DNA of 64,000 nucleotides from Candidatus Pantoea deserta (GCF_003813865.1 NZ_RMVG01000003.1:186001-250000), one strand, 5' to 3'. Shown: positions 1 to 7,823, counted from the stretch's first letter. Numbers and translations are program-made. The notes: a model not told the origin generated them from the letters alone.

Positions 1-568
1 AGTCAGGGAAAAGTCGGGTATGAAATTCAGGGTAGATAGCTAGTAGAAACTTTCTCGCTTGTGCTGGGAGGACAAGAGGGTAATCGAGTAAAACGTCTCC
101 GTTAACCTCTGTCATTGAACGTGCGTATACAAACTCCTTTCCATTTACAGTTTCTTTCTCTCCATGCTTGTAAAAACCATAAGCCTGGAAAAGCTTGATC
201 AGGTGTTCATGCTTTTCGAAAACCGTAACGTAAATATCATCTGAATGAGATGCTATTGCGTGGTCAAAGGCTTTCTTTAGGAATCTCTGCCCCCTTAAAG
301 TCCCTTTAGATTCAAATTTAAATGTGCCTATTTTTAAATGATTGCCTGGAGGAAGATTGGGAGAAATGTCTGAAGCATCATCGTTTTCTTTCAAATACAT
401 AAATCCTTCGATATTATGAGCCTCATCATACAAAACGTATGCAAACTCACCTGCATCAGATTTCTTATCTAACCATGCGGGAAATTCTTGGTAGTCGGCT
501 TTTAACGAATCGAAAAATTTATCTTCATGTGAAAACTCGCTGAATCTTTGATGCTTTAAACTATCCAT
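1..568 (-). CDS. GNAT-like acetyltransferase, C-terminus beyond window edge
   Basis: An open frame starts at 568 and runs off the left edge, giving at least 189 residues. Residues 30-150 look like a GNAT acyltransferase fold: strand-rich text, a KGTLRGQRFLKKAF segment at about 88-101 that resembles the acetyl-CoA pyrophosphate loop and helix, then VYVTVF-like and AYGFYK segments typical of the last GNAT strands. The part after residue 155 belongs to a second, unseen domain. It follows cI on the same strand, about 90 bp downstream, so it could be expressed from the repressor promoter in the lysogen, the place where lambda keeps rexAB. The substrate cannot be told. The family call is by eye and tentative. 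Confidence 0.6.
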   Translation of the reverse strand, partial: MDSLKHQRFSEFSHEDKFFDSLKADYQEFPAWLDKKSDAGEFAYVLYDEAHNIEGFMYLKENDDASDISPNLPPGNHLKIGTFKFESKGTLRGQRFLKKAFDHAIASHSDDIYVTVFEKHEHLIKLFQAYGFYKHGEKETVNGKEFVYARSMTEVNGDVLLDYPLVLPAQARKFLLAIYPEFHTRLFPD

Positions 569-659
569 CCTTGACCTCCATCATATTATATTATCTATCG
601 CAGTAGCCTTAATTTATTCTCAATAACTACGTCAATTATCTCGCAGTTATCGTTGCATC

Positions 660-1307
660 TCATGCAAACGTCTCTTCCGGCCACTGAGCCTTAACTACCT
701 TGCCAATGATGCGGATGCTGTGGTCACAGTCCAAAATCCTGTAAGCAGGGTTCAGCGGTACAAGGTAACTAACGCCACCATCCAGCTCGTACTTCTTGAA
801 GGTTGCTTCCGAGTCGCCATTCGCAGAAGCGACGCAGAAGTCTCCTGTCTCAACTGGTTCGGCCGGATCAATCAGAATCAGCATGCCTTCCGGGAAGCTC
901 GGACGCACGCCTTGCGGCGCGGTCATAGAGTGACCTTTTACCTCAAGCCAGAAAGCTTTCTCACTTGCCTTCTTAGTAGTTGCCACCCATGCCTTTGCAT
1001 CACTCGCGGTATAGCTGCCTACTTCTGAGAAGGGACCAGCCTGGACATAAGCGAATAGTGGGTATTCGTATTGTTTGAAAACAGAATCGGCCTCATCACC
1101 AAACATGATTTTGGCAGGTGATACCCCAAGAGCTGAACCTAGGACTACCGCGTCGTCAGCACTCACCTTACGTGTGCCTAACTCATAATTTCCCAAACGA
1201 GACGGAGCCGCCCAACCGCAAAGTTTGGCTAGCTGTACTTGGCTAAGTCCTTTTGCTTCACGCAGGGATTTGATCCTTTCCCCAATTAACTCATGCATTG
1301 TTTTCAT
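660..1307 (-). CDS. cI: CI-type phage repressor, HTH plus S24/LexA-like autoprotease
   Basis: The 215-residue protein has an N-terminal XRE-type helix-turn-helix (about residues 7-65) and a C-terminal LexA/S24 peptidase domain. The Ala90-Gly91 pair in YVQAGP is a candidate self-cleavage bond, Ser127 in GHSM is the nucleophile and Lys171 or Lys172 the general base. The protein should hold the prophage silent by binding operators at 1315-1385 and be inactivated by RecA-stimulated self-cleavage after DNA damage. It is divergent from cro. A second in-frame Met at residue 4 is an alternative start. Confidence 0.93.
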   Translation of the reverse strand: MKTMHELIGERIKSLREAKGLSQVQLAKLCGWAAPSRLGNYELGTRKVSADDAVVLGSALGVSPAKIMFGDEADSVFKQYEYPLFAYVQAGPFSEVGSYTASDAKAWVATTKKASEKAFWLEVKGHSMTAPQGVRPSFPEGMLILIDPAEPVETGDFCVASANGDSEATFKKYELDGGVSYLVPLNPAYRILDCDHSIRIIGKVVKAQWPEETFA

Positions 1308-1314
1308 CCAGTAA

Positions 1315-1385
1315 ATTTACCACGGTTCGTGATTGCACTCTGTACACGAATTGAGGTTGACTGTTAATCACATTTTGTGTGTAAT
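1315..1385. promoter_or_regulatory. CI/Cro operator region with PR and PRM
   Basis: Between divergent cI and cro lie three imperfect dyads: about 1315-1333, 1332-1351 (ATTGCACTCTGTACACGAAT) and 1365-1385 (half-sites TAATCACA and TGTGTGTAAT). The third overlaps a strong sigma-70 promoter toward cro: -35 TTGACT at 1357-1362, a 17-bp spacer and -10 TGTAAT at 1380-1385. This matches the three-operator plan of lambdoid immunity regions. The exact operator boundaries are my inference from symmetry. Confidence 0.6.
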
Positions 1386-1416
1386 GGTTGTGCAATTTAA
1401 TGTTATGGAGGCTGCA

Positions 1417-1635
1417 ATGAACAACATTGCTCAGCAGCGAAAAAAAATCGGAGTTTCGCAAGCTGTCCTGGCTTCAGCCATTGGTTGGGGTCAATCCCGT
1501 ATCGCCAACTATGAGCTGAACATCCGTACTCCGAGCCTAAATGACTGTCGAGCAATCATTGAAGGCTTAAAAAAACTGGGCTGCAAATGCTCGCTGGATG
1601 AAGTCTTCCCACCGTCCAAAGACAAAGCAGCTTAA
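1417..1635 (+). CDS. cro: Cro-like repressor
   Basis: This is a 72-residue helix-turn-helix protein with the XRE-type signature in GVSQAVLASAIGWGQSRIAN and a basic C-terminus. I chose the start at 1417 because GGAGG at 1407-1411 sits six bases upstream; the upstream in-frame Met at 1405 lacks such a site. It is the first gene of the rightward early transcript from PR and should oppose CI at the shared operators to commit the phage to lysis. Confidence 0.85.
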   Translation: MNNIAQQRKKIGVSQAVLASAIGWGQSRIANYELNIRTPSLNDCRAIIEGLKKLGCKCSLDEVFPPSKDKAA

Positions 1636-1642
1636 GCAACAC

Positions 1643-1683
1643 CGCTCTTTAACACTCTGAAATCCAGCCCCGCCCGTGTGGGG
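1643..1683 (+). promoter_or_regulatory. nutR-like antitermination site (boxA plus hairpin)
   Basis: CGCTCTTTAAC at 1643-1653 matches the boxA consensus of lambda nut sites and rRNA leaders. Fourteen bases later CCCC (1668-1671) can pair with GGGG (1680-1683), with a possible extra G-T pair, making a boxB-like hairpin. The position just after cro matches lambda nutR. The cognate N gene would lie left of this window. Confidence 0.55.
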
Positions 1684-1706
1684 AAACCTCAAGTGACTTG
1701 CTCACC

Positions 1707-1720
1707 GCAATGTCACGCAA
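1707..1720 (-). promoter_or_regulatory. CII-binding site of PRE
   Basis: On the minus strand the sequence reads TTGC-N6-TTGC (plus strand GCAA-TGTCAC-GCAA), the exact direct repeat bound by lambda CII in the -35 region of PRE. It lies between cro and cII and points leftward through cro to cI, as PRE does. The expected -10 region is poor, which is normal for an activator-dependent promoter. It supports a lambda-like lysis-lysogeny switch. Confidence 0.65.
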
Positions 1721-1749
1721 CCAACTTACCAACAAGGGAATTATCCAAG

Positions 1750-2040
1750 ATGGAACATGCAACTCAAAGCAAGAACGCGCGCCGCATTGAATCGGCATTG
1801 CTGAACAAGCTGGCGTCTATCAGCCAGAAAACATTCGCAGAAAAGCTGGGGATCGCTGAGTACCAGGTCAGCCGCATGAAGAAGAACTTTTTCCGCCAGA
1901 TGAGCATGGCTATCGACATCCTGGAATACGGGATTGCTGATGACGATGCGACGCAGCTGGCTAAAGCGGTGGCGAAAGAAGTGGCCCTGATTTTGGGCAA
2001 AGAAAAGGCCCCGAACTGCGGGAACAGTTTCGAGGCCTGA
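1750..2040 (+). CDS. cII: CII-like transcriptional activator
   Basis: The 96-residue product aligns by eye with lambda CII along its length: RIESALLNK near the N-terminus, a helix-turn-helix (AEKLGIAEYQVSRMKK), then MAIDILEYGI-DDD as in lambda LEWGVVDDD. The start at 1750 has AAGGGAA upstream; the longer frame from 1678 would cross the PRE site. It should activate PRE to establish lysogeny. Two consecutive regulators plus the PRE repeat make the call firm. Confidence 0.88.
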   Translation: MEHATQSKNARRIESALLNKLASISQKTFAEKLGIAEYQVSRMKKNFFRQMSMAIDILEYGIADDDATQLAKAVAKEVALILGKEKAPNCGNSFEA

Positions 2041-2074
2041 TGCGAAATGACTGGATCAATTCACAGGAGTAATT

Positions 2075-2914
2075 ATGAGTAGTTTATCACTGCATTACAA
2101 GGCCAAGGATAAAAACGGCACCGAGACAACGGTCAAGAAAACGTTTCTGGTCCCACTGGCCGAGCTGTACATCGAACCGGGCTACAACGTCCGTGAAATC
2201 GACCAGGCGCACGTCGAAGAGTTTCGCGATGCGTTTATCGCCGGTGAGTTTGTCCCGCCTCTGGCCGTTCAGGTCACAGAGCAGGGCATCAAGGTTATCG
2301 ACGGTCACCACCGCTATCATGGCGCGCTGCTGGCGACAGAAGCAGGCCACGAAGTTGCTCGTCTGGAATGCAAAGATTTCTCGGGTACCGAAGCTGATCG
2401 AATCGCCTTCATGGTTACCAGTAGCCAGGGTAAACCGCTTACCTCGTTGGAGCGCGCTGCTGCTTATCAACGCCTGGCTAATCAGGGTTGGTCTACCTCT
2501 GAAATAGCCAGCAAGGTGAAGCGCTCTGTTGGCGATGTTGATCATCACCTGCAACTGCTTGTCTGCGGCGATGAGCTGATAGCGATGGTGAAGGCTGGTG
2601 AGGTTGCTCCGACGACCGCGGTTGCTCTTTCTCGTGAGCACGGGCCTAAAGCTGACAGCGTAGCCCGTGAGCAGATGGAGAAGGTTAAGGCAGCAGGGAA
2701 AAAGAAACTGTCCCGAAGCGCAGCAATCCCTCAGTTCAGCGCGTCGAAAGCGCGGCGCCTGGTGGAGTTGCTGGTTGATGCTGTATTCGATCGCGATGGT
2801 GGCTTCGATAACCTGATTCTTTCGCACGGAACGGCTGAAGAGATAAAGCGGATCATCGCTGATTATCGCGCTGGCATACCGGCGGGTGGGGGCGGCGATG
2901 AATCTTGCGTATGA
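2075..2914 (+). CDS. ParB-like nuclease-domain protein
   Basis: The 279-residue protein has a ParB/Sulfiredoxin-type N-terminal domain: EPGYNVREID at about 34-43 and the signature VIDGHHRYHGAL near residue 90. A ParB-type HTH region follows (TSLERAAAYQRLANQGWSTSEIA). It sits between cII and the O-like replication gene and overlaps the start of O by 17 bp, so it belongs to the early replication operon. ParB-like proteins here may bind DNA or act as nucleases; the precise role is unknown. The start has AGGAG nine bases upstream. Confidence 0.75.
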   Translation: MSSLSLHYKAKDKNGTETTVKKTFLVPLAELYIEPGYNVREIDQAHVEEFRDAFIAGEFVPPLAVQVTEQGIKVIDGHHRYHGALLATEAGHEVARLECKDFSGTEADRIAFMVTSSQGKPLTSLERAAAYQRLANQGWSTSEIASKVKRSVGDVDHHLQLLVCGDELIAMVKAGEVAPTTAVALSREHGPKADSVAREQMEKVKAAGKKKLSRSAAIPQFSASKARRLVELLVDAVFDRDGGFDNLILSHGTAEEIKRIIADYRAGIPAGGGGDESCV

Positions 2915-3818
2915 CAATGTATCACCAATCAGGCCCGAACTCCGGGCCGTGGAGCGTCGCGTGGCAGATCTGGAGGACGGATACACGCGCATCGCCAATG
3001 AACTGCTTGAGGCCGTCATGCTGGCTGGAATGACACAGCATCAGCTTCTGGTTTTCATGGCCGTTATGCGCAAAACATACGGCTTCAACAAGAAAGTTGA
3101 CTGGGTGAGCAACGAGCAGCTTTCCCAGCTTACAGGTATGTTGCCGCACAAATGCTCAGCAGCAAAAAGCGCTCTGGTGAAGCGAAATATTCTCACTCAG
3201 GAAGGTCGGCTGACGGGCATAAACAAGGAGCTAAATGAGTGGGAAAACGAGCCTTACCCGAAAAAGGTAAATTTACCCGAATCAGGTAAGAAATGTTTAC
3301 CCGAATCAGGTAACAGGTCTTACCCGAATCGGGTAACCACAAAAGACAATATTACAAAAGACAAAAAAGACATTAAACATACGTCCGAGAATTCTGGCGA
3401 ATCCTCTGACGAGCGTCTGAAAAGTCTTCCGGTTGTTCGGCCTGAAGCAGCAGTTCATTCACAGAAGGGTGACAAGTGGGGAACCGCCGACGACCTTCTG
3501 GCTGCTCAGTGGATTTTCAGCCGGGTTCAGGTGATCACCCCTACAGCACAGCAACCCAACTGGCCCGCCTGGGCAAATGACATTCGCCTGATGCGCGATT
3601 CGCTGAAAACCAGCCACAGGGAAATCTGCGAAGTATTCACCTGGGCGAACGGCAATCAGTTCTGGCAAACCAATATCCTCAGCCCGTCGAAGCTGCGTAA
3701 GCAGTGGGCGACCCTTAAAGCGCAGATGAGCCAGCCGGTTCGCAACGCGCCATCCAGTTCACAGCAGCAGGTTCCACACTGGAACGACCGCAGAGAGTGG
3801 GAGGAAAATTTCATATGA
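2898..3818 (+). CDS. O: Phage replication initiator, lambda O-like
   Basis: The 306-residue protein matches lambda O by eye: an N-terminal winged-helix region (DLEDGYTRIANELLEA, FMAVMRKTYGFNK), a low-complexity middle with SENSGESSDE shared with lambda O, and a C-terminal part (KWGTADDL, WANDIRLMR, LSPSKLRKQW) that contacts the helicase loader. Iterons lie inside the gene. The ATG at 2898 follows GGTGGGGG; the alternative GTG at 2886 is less likely. It should bind the iterons and recruit the P-like protein with host DnaB. Confidence 0.92.
   Translation: MNLAYDNVSPIRPELRAVERRVADLEDGYTRIANELLEAVMLAGMTQHQLLVFMAVMRKTYGFNKKVDWVSNEQLSQLTGMLPHKCSAAKSALVKRNILTQEGRLTGINKELNEWENEPYPKKVNLPESGKKCLPESGNRSYPNRVTTKDNITKDKKDIKHTSENSGESSDERLKSLPVVRPEAAVHSQKGDKWGTADDLLAAQWIFSRVQVITPTAQQPNWPAWANDIRLMRDSLKTSHREICEVFTWANGNQFWQTNILSPSKLRKQWATLKAQMSQPVRNAPSSSQQQVPHWNDRREWEENFI
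3254..3384 (+). other. Phage replication origin: four iterons and AT-rich element inside O
   Basis: Four near-identical 17-bp palindromic iterons, consensus TTACCCGAATCAGGTAA, lie at 3254-3270, 3273-3289, 3297-3313 and 3320-3336. A purine-rich AT tract follows at 3341-3384 (runs of AAAAGACA). Iterons plus an adjacent AT-rich unwinding element within the O gene are the exact layout of lambda ori. The first iteron is the most diverged and the spacing is 19, 24 and 23 bp. Confidence 0.88.
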
Positions 3819-4507
3819 GAAACCTCGTAGCCGCAATAAACAACCGCGACAGCATCGCGCTGGCCCGCATGGCTGGTGACGGCCCGCAGCCGGTAGCCCG
3901 TGGCGTGAACGAAACCGTTGAGCGTCTGGTCGACATGCTGTTCATGAGCCTCAAGCAGGTGTTTCCGGCATCGGTCAGCACGGTGCTGAAAGACCCGCGG
4001 GACGAAGCCGCGGCAAAACGTCAGTGGATCGCCGCCTTCGCCGAAAACGACATCAGCACGAAGCAGCAGCTGTCGGCCGGCATGAAGCACGCTCGCGCCA
4101 GTGGTTCGCCGTTCTGGCCGTCGCCGGGCCAGTTTATCCAGTGGTGTAAGCAGGGAGAACTCCGCTCCGCTGGACTGCCGGACGAAGACGGCTTGTATGA
4201 CATGGTGATGAAATATTCTTCACGCCGTGGGCTCATCGACAGCCCCGAAGCTTACCCGTGGGAAAGCAACGCCGCTTACTGGATGGTTACCGGCCTGTAC
4301 AGCACCATGCGCGCCAACAACCTCACCGAGCCTGAGCTGCGCGCAAAATGCCGCGCCGAGCTTCGCAAAATGGCGTCGCGTATTGAGTCTGGCGAAGAAA
4401 TTCCGCCACCGCGCGCGCAGCTGGAAAAACTCTACATGCCGACAGCCAGCGAAAAGGCCCTGGACAACGTCGCCCGGCTGAAAGCTCTCGTCAGGAAAGG
4501 GAGATGA
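3815..4507 (+). CDS. P: Replication protein P-like, DnaB helicase loader
   Basis: The 230-residue product shares with lambda P the segments FPASVST, KRQWIAAFAENDIST, SPGQFIQWC, YPWESNAAYW, LYSTMRANNLTEPELR and EEIPPP. The start at 3815 overlaps the O stop by four bases (ATGA) and has GAGG upstream. It should load the host replicative helicase onto the O-bound origin. Confidence 0.9.
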   Translation: MRNLVAAINNRDSIALARMAGDGPQPVARGVNETVERLVDMLFMSLKQVFPASVSTVLKDPRDEAAAKRQWIAAFAENDISTKQQLSAGMKHARASGSPFWPSPGQFIQWCKQGELRSAGLPDEDGLYDMVMKYSSRRGLIDSPEAYPWESNAAYWMVTGLYSTMRANNLTEPELRAKCRAELRKMASRIESGEEIPPPRAQLEKLYMPTASEKALDNVARLKALVRKGR

Positions 4508-4665
4508 TCATGAGCGAAAGCATCAGAAGCAGCTTCGAGCGTTTTTATCACAGCGTTCACGGCGACAAGCACAGCGTGACCCGCTCGCACCTCGGCTATC
4601 GGGATGAGGTCGTAGATCGCGCCTTTTTCTGCTGGCTGGCCGGACGGGAAGGGGCAAGAGCATGA
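4504..4665 (+). CDS. Small phage protein, unknown
   Basis: A 53-residue frame beginning MIMSES is joined by four-base overlaps to P on the left (ATGA at 4504) and to the next gene on the right (ATGA at 4662). The compact tandem overlap argues for translation. A second Met at 4510 is an alternative start. No motif is recognised. Confidence 0.6.
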   Translation: MIMSESIRSSFERFYHSVHGDKHSVTRSHLGYRDEVVDRAFFCWLAGREGARA

Positions 4666-5072
4666 CGCAGGTAACTCAGCTGATTATCCAACCTTCGCAG
4701 GATCAAACGCGCAACCTTGTGCTGGCAATCATCGATGTAGCCAAGAAGAAACCGGCATCGCAGGACACGCTGACGCATATCCGCACGCTGGCCACAGAAG
4801 CTGTTGACCTGATGGGCAGCCAGTCACCTGATGATGCGGCGCCAGCCAGGAGCAGCAAGCAAGTCACCATCTCAAAGCGGGACTACCGGCAGATCTGCAA
4901 CGCCTACATCAACGCCGTGAACGCACAGCAGCAGCTCCTCATGGTTCATCAGGGTGACAATCCCTTTTCAGATGCAGCCGTAGGGCGCCTGGAAGATGCG
5001 TTTCACGTAATTATTCAGCAACTGAAGGAGGTTGTTGATGGAGATACCGAAGGGCGGCATACGGCTTCATAG
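4662..5072 (+). CDS. Hypothetical early phage protein
   Basis: A 136-residue soluble protein with no recognised domain. A helical N-terminal half (residues 10-45) and a helical C-terminal half (65-130) are joined by a proline- and alanine-rich linker. It overlaps its neighbours at both ends within the P-ninB segment, so it is expressed from the early rightward operon. I do not know its function. Confidence 0.65.
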   Translation: MTQVTQLIIQPSQDQTRNLVLAIIDVAKKKPASQDTLTHIRTLATEAVDLMGSQSPDDAAPARSSKQVTISKRDYRQICNAYINAVNAQQQLLMVHQGDNPFSDAAVGRLEDAFHVIIQQLKEVVDGDTEGRHTAS

Positions 5073-5493
5073 GTCGAACTTCAACGCCATCGGGCAGCAA
5101 ATCCTCCCCATGCTCGACTCTGGCGAAACCTACCGGCTGATCATCAAGCCATGGCGCGAGAAGCGCAGCCTAAACCAGAACGCCTTATCCCACATGTGGT
5201 ACAGCGAAATCAGCGACTGGCTCATCCGACGCGGCAAAGATTTTGCCTCCCCTGAATGGGTGAAAGACGCGATGAAGCACACCTATCTCGGCTACGTAGA
5301 GCGAGAAATGGTCGATGTGGTGACAGGGGAATCAACAGTGATCCGCTCGCTACGGCATACCTCAGACCTCGATACCGGCGACATGCATTTCTACCTCACG
5401 CAGGTGGAAGGCTGGGCGCTTAATCTCGGCTGCAAACTGACGGTACCGGCTGACAGCGAATACATGAAACTGAAGGAAAAACAAAATGGGTAG
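5038..5493 (+). CDS. ninB: NinB-like recombination mediator
   Basis: The 151-residue product carries the NinB pattern: RLIIKPWREKRSLNQNALSHMWYSEIS near the N-terminus, then WVKDAMKHTYLG and a C-terminal VEGWALNLG segment. Lambda NinB (Orf) binds single-stranded DNA and SSB and helps Red recombination. The ATG at 5038 has GGAGG seven bases upstream; the TTG at 5032 is too close. It overlaps the next gene by eight bases. Confidence 0.85.
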   Translation: MEIPKGGIRLHRSNFNAIGQQILPMLDSGETYRLIIKPWREKRSLNQNALSHMWYSEISDWLIRRGKDFASPEWVKDAMKHTYLGYVEREMVDVVTGESTVIRSLRHTSDLDTGDMHFYLTQVEGWALNLGCKLTVPADSEYMKLKEKQNG

Positions 5494-5722
5494 ACGAAGC
5501 ACCTGGACACAGCAGGAACTTGAATACGTAGAGCGCGTGGCCGGAAAGGTCCCGGCGCCAGTGATCGCCAGGGCGATCAACAAACCGCTCAGCACGCTGA
5601 AAACCAAAGCTAACGTCATGGGTCTCGGGTTACATGTACCGAAGCGGATCCTCGAAAAGCACTGGCCGGAGTATCTGAGAAAGAACGGAGGCAGCCATGC
5701 GGCAAACCTGGTTCACCCATGA
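5486..5722 (+). CDS. Small helix-turn-helix protein of the nin region
   Basis: A 78-residue basic protein whose N-terminal 50 residues read as a helix-turn-helix: TQQELEYVERVAGKVPAPVIARAINKP then LSTLKTKANVMGL, like homeodomain-type HTH proteins common in phage nin regions. It overlaps ninB and the following gene. It could be a DNA-binding accessory factor; no target is evident. Confidence 0.6.
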   Translation: MGRRSTWTQQELEYVERVAGKVPAPVIARAINKPLSTLKTKANVMGLGLHVPKRILEKHWPEYLRKNGGSHAANLVHP

Positions 5723-5897
5723 CCCCGTAGATACAGACACCGCCAACGAACTCCTTTCACGCTATGCCGCCCGTAACATCCAGACCCAAAAGACACTCGC
5801 TACCGATCCACGCCTCTGGCTGGTCAGCGCGCTGCTGCCTGAGGGAAACCGCGAACCACGGAGAGACACGACCTATGAGCACAAATGCTGGGTGTAA
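5697..5897 (+). CDS. Small nin-region protein, unknown
   Basis: A 66-residue protein (MRQTWFTHDPVDTDTANELL and on) with GGAGG seven bases before its start. It overlaps the gene before by 26 bp and the gene after by 23 bp, consistent with the packed nin region. No catalytic motif is visible. Confidence 0.6.
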   Translation: MRQTWFTHDPVDTDTANELLSRYAARNIQTQKTLATDPRLWLVSALLPEGNREPRRDTTYEHKCWV

Positions 5898-6156
5898 GCG
5901 CTGCTGCAAATGCCTTACCGTTCTCACCAGTGAGGATAAACACCGGTTCGGGAACAACTGTGAAATCTGTGAAGGAGACGCCTGGTATTACGAGCACTTC
6001 GACTACGTCCCGTTCCACACCATCTGGCGATACGCCTGCTATCAGCTGCGCTGGCTGCGGTTCAGCATTGCCGCCGGACTAGGTGTATGCCTGCGCCCGC
6101 TGCTGCGCCGGCTGGATGCAAGACGACAACTTCAGAATGCACGGAGGGGGCGATGA
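5875..6156 (+). CDS. Small cysteine-rich zinc-ribbon-like phage protein
   Basis: A 93-residue protein whose first 35 residues contain paired cysteines (CKRCCKC and CEIC), suggesting a zinc ribbon. The C-terminal half is aromatic and arginine-rich, with one possible membrane-associated helix (FSIAAGLGVCL). The start at 5875 has GGAG upstream and the end overlaps ninG by four bases. Function unknown. Confidence 0.6.
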   Translation: MSTNAGCKRCCKCLTVLTSEDKHRFGNNCEICEGDAWYYEHFDYVPFHTIWRYACYQLRWLRFSIAAGLGVCLRPLLRRLDARRQLQNARRGR

Positions 6157-6794
6157 GGAAGATCAGACGCCGCTGTAAAAACCCTGACTGTCGCGAATGG
6201 TTTAATCCTGCCTTTCAAAATCAGCAGTGGTGCAGCGCAGAGTGTGGGACGGTAATCGCGCTGGCCAAGAGGGAGAAAGACCGGCAGAAAGCGAAACAGG
6301 AAGCAGAACGACGACGAAGAGAAGAAACCCAGCAGGAAAAACGCCACACCAAAATCCGCAAGTTAGCCCTCAAGCCCGACAGTTACTTCAAGAAGCAAGC
6401 CCAGCAAGCCTTCAATCAGTTCATTCGCCTTCGAGACCATGACCAGCCCTGTATCAGCTGCGGCGAAACCAATCCGCCCGATTTGCATGGCGGCCAGTGG
6501 GACTGCGGCCACTTCAAAACGGTCGGCGGATTCCCTGAGCTGCGCTTCGAAGAGCGCAACGCTTATCGTCAGTGCAAATCATGCAACGCCGGATCGGCAA
6601 AGCATGGTGCGAAGGCGGCGACGGTGGCGCAGCAGTATGAAGCGAACCTGGTTGAGCGATACGGGCAGGCGCTGGTCGACTGGCTGAATGGGCCGCATGA
6701 GATGCCGCATTACCGGCGCGATGACTTTATCCGGATTCGTGATGAATACCGGGCTAAGTGCCGCAAACTAACAAAATTGATGGAGGCAGCATGA
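6153..6794 (+). CDS. ninG: NinG/Rap-like recombination endonuclease
   Basis: The 213-residue protein starts with a zinc ribbon (CKNPDCREWF, WCSAEC), continues with a long basic coiled coil (residues 40-75), and ends with the NinG core: CISCGETNP, DCGHFKTVGGFPELRFEERN and CKSCNAGSAKHG. Lambda Rap (NinG) is a structure-specific nuclease that cuts recombination intermediates. The start at 6153 follows GGAGGGGG; the longer frame from 6087 has no such site. Confidence 0.9.
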   Translation: MRKIRRRCKNPDCREWFNPAFQNQQWCSAECGTVIALAKREKDRQKAKQEAERRRREETQQEKRHTKIRKLALKPDSYFKKQAQQAFNQFIRLRDHDQPCISCGETNPPDLHGGQWDCGHFKTVGGFPELRFEERNAYRQCKSCNAGSAKHGAKAATVAQQYEANLVERYGQALVDWLNGPHEMPHYRRDDFIRIRDEYRAKCRKLTKLMEAA

Positions 6795-7558
6795 GCCTTG
6801 AAGCGACAGTGAAGTACCATTTTCCGAAGGGCCAGAACTTCAGCGGCACAGCGCCCCAAACATCGCCCGACGCGATGACCGGGACCGACTACGTAGCTGC
6901 CATGGGCATGACGCAAAGCCGTGCTCCGCTCGGTTATGCAGCCTTCATGGGGAAAGTGGGAGTAAGCGAGAACGACGCCCGACGCGCCGTATCCCTGTTA
7001 ACTGAATTTGCACTACACACCTGCGACCGGGTTGCCGCCCTTCGCAAGCTTGAAACAGATGTTAAACCAGCTGTGATGCAAGTGCTCGCAACTTACGCCT
7101 ATCTCGATTATTGCCGCAGCGCCGCCAGCTTAAAGCCGTGCGAGTGCTGCAACACTACCGGGTTTATCGATGCTGAAGTCGTGACAATGAAGTCGATGCT
7201 GTCGGGCGCCGGCCGACGCGAAGTGCGTGAGCAGGTCAGGGTGCGCTGCAAAACCTGCGCAGGCAAAGGCGTCGTGTCGTCGGCGTGCCGGGACTGTAAC
7301 GGGCGAGGGCGCGCGGTAATGCGCAAAGAGTCAGAGCGGCAGGGCGTGCCGGTAATGGGCGACTGTAAGCAGTGCAGCGGAAGAGGGTTTGAACGCATTC
7401 CTTCAACCGCAGCTTATCGAGCGATCAGCAGCATCACTGATTCAATCAGCCTGGTTACGTGGGAGAAGAGCGGTAAGCAGTTTTATGAAACGCTGATTGG
7501 CAAGCTTGAGATGGAAGAGTCGTGGGCAAATGCGGCGCTAAACAAGGTGACTGCATAG
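6791..7558 (+). CDS. Q: Late antiterminator Q, phage 82-like type
   Basis: The 255-residue product resembles Q proteins of the phage 82 type: an N-terminal segment with APLGYAAFMGKVGVS, then a cysteine-rich core with four CxxCxGxG-like repeats (CECCNTTG, CKTCAGKG, CRDCNGRG, CKQCSGRG) that form a DnaJ-like zinc module. It should load onto RNA polymerase paused at the late promoter just downstream (7596-7624) and let it read through the terminator at 7696-7731. It overlaps ninG by four bases. Confidence 0.87.
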   Translation: MSLEATVKYHFPKGQNFSGTAPQTSPDAMTGTDYVAAMGMTQSRAPLGYAAFMGKVGVSENDARRAVSLLTEFALHTCDRVAALRKLETDVKPAVMQVLATYAYLDYCRSAASLKPCECCNTTGFIDAEVVTMKSMLSGAGRREVREQVRVRCKTCAGKGVVSSACRDCNGRGRAVMRKESERQGVPVMGDCKQCSGRGFERIPSTAAYRAISSITDSISLVTWEKSGKQFYETLIGKLEMEESWANAALNKVTA

Positions 7559-7595
7559 CGCATTAGAAAATAGCTCGTTATTTTATCGCGGGCTG

Positions 7596-7624
7596 TTTAC
7601 TTTTCCGGAACTCAGGGATATAGT
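7596..7624 (+). promoter_or_regulatory. Late promoter pR'
   Basis: TTTACT (7596-7601), a 17-bp spacer and TATAGT (7619-7624) form a good sigma-70 promoter immediately after Q. The location and the terminator about 75 bp further on match the pR'-tR' arrangement on which Q acts. Confidence 0.65.
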
Positions 7625-7695
7625 TCCAAACAGTGAAAGCTACGTCTTGTTGTTGAGCGGCAACAAAACAGTCCGCTGTTTCTGAGTGGACACTA

Positions 7696-7731
7696 AAAGC
7701 CCTGCGGTTTAATGCCGTGGGGCTTTTTTTG
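7696..7731 (+). terminator. Terminator tR' upstream of the late operon
   Basis: AGCCC-x-GCGG pairs with CCG-x-GGGGCT around a short loop and is followed by seven T residues. It should stop transcripts from pR' unless Q is present. Confidence 0.8.
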
Positions 7732-7740
7732 CCTGAATTT

Positions 7741-7815
7741 GGGTCAGAAGCACAGCGGTTGTGCGTTCGGCTGTTAACTGATTGGTTGCAGGTTCGAATC
7801 CTGCCTTATCCGCCA
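7741..7815 (+). tRNA. tRNA-Asn (anticodon GTT), phage-encoded
   Basis: A cloverleaf can be drawn: acceptor GGGTCAG with CTTATCC (one mismatch), D stem GCAC/GTGC, anticodon loop CTGTTAA with GTT, T arm GCAGG-TTCGAAT-CCTGC and an encoded CCA end. The imperfect acceptor and anticodon stems suggest some decay or phage-type divergence. It lies in the late transcript between Q and the lysis genes, a common site for lambdoid phage tRNAs. Confidence 0.8.
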
Positions 7816-7823
7816 TACATTCT

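Noticed and set aside
2087..3019. Minus-strand frame of 310 codons opposite the ParB-like gene
   Set aside because: It mirrors a GC-rich real gene, has no ribosome site or recognisable protein and would overlap two well-supported genes.
3254..3336. Short regular repeats considered as a CRISPR array
   Set aside because: Units are 17 bp with spacers of 2 to 7 bp inside the O gene; they are iterons.
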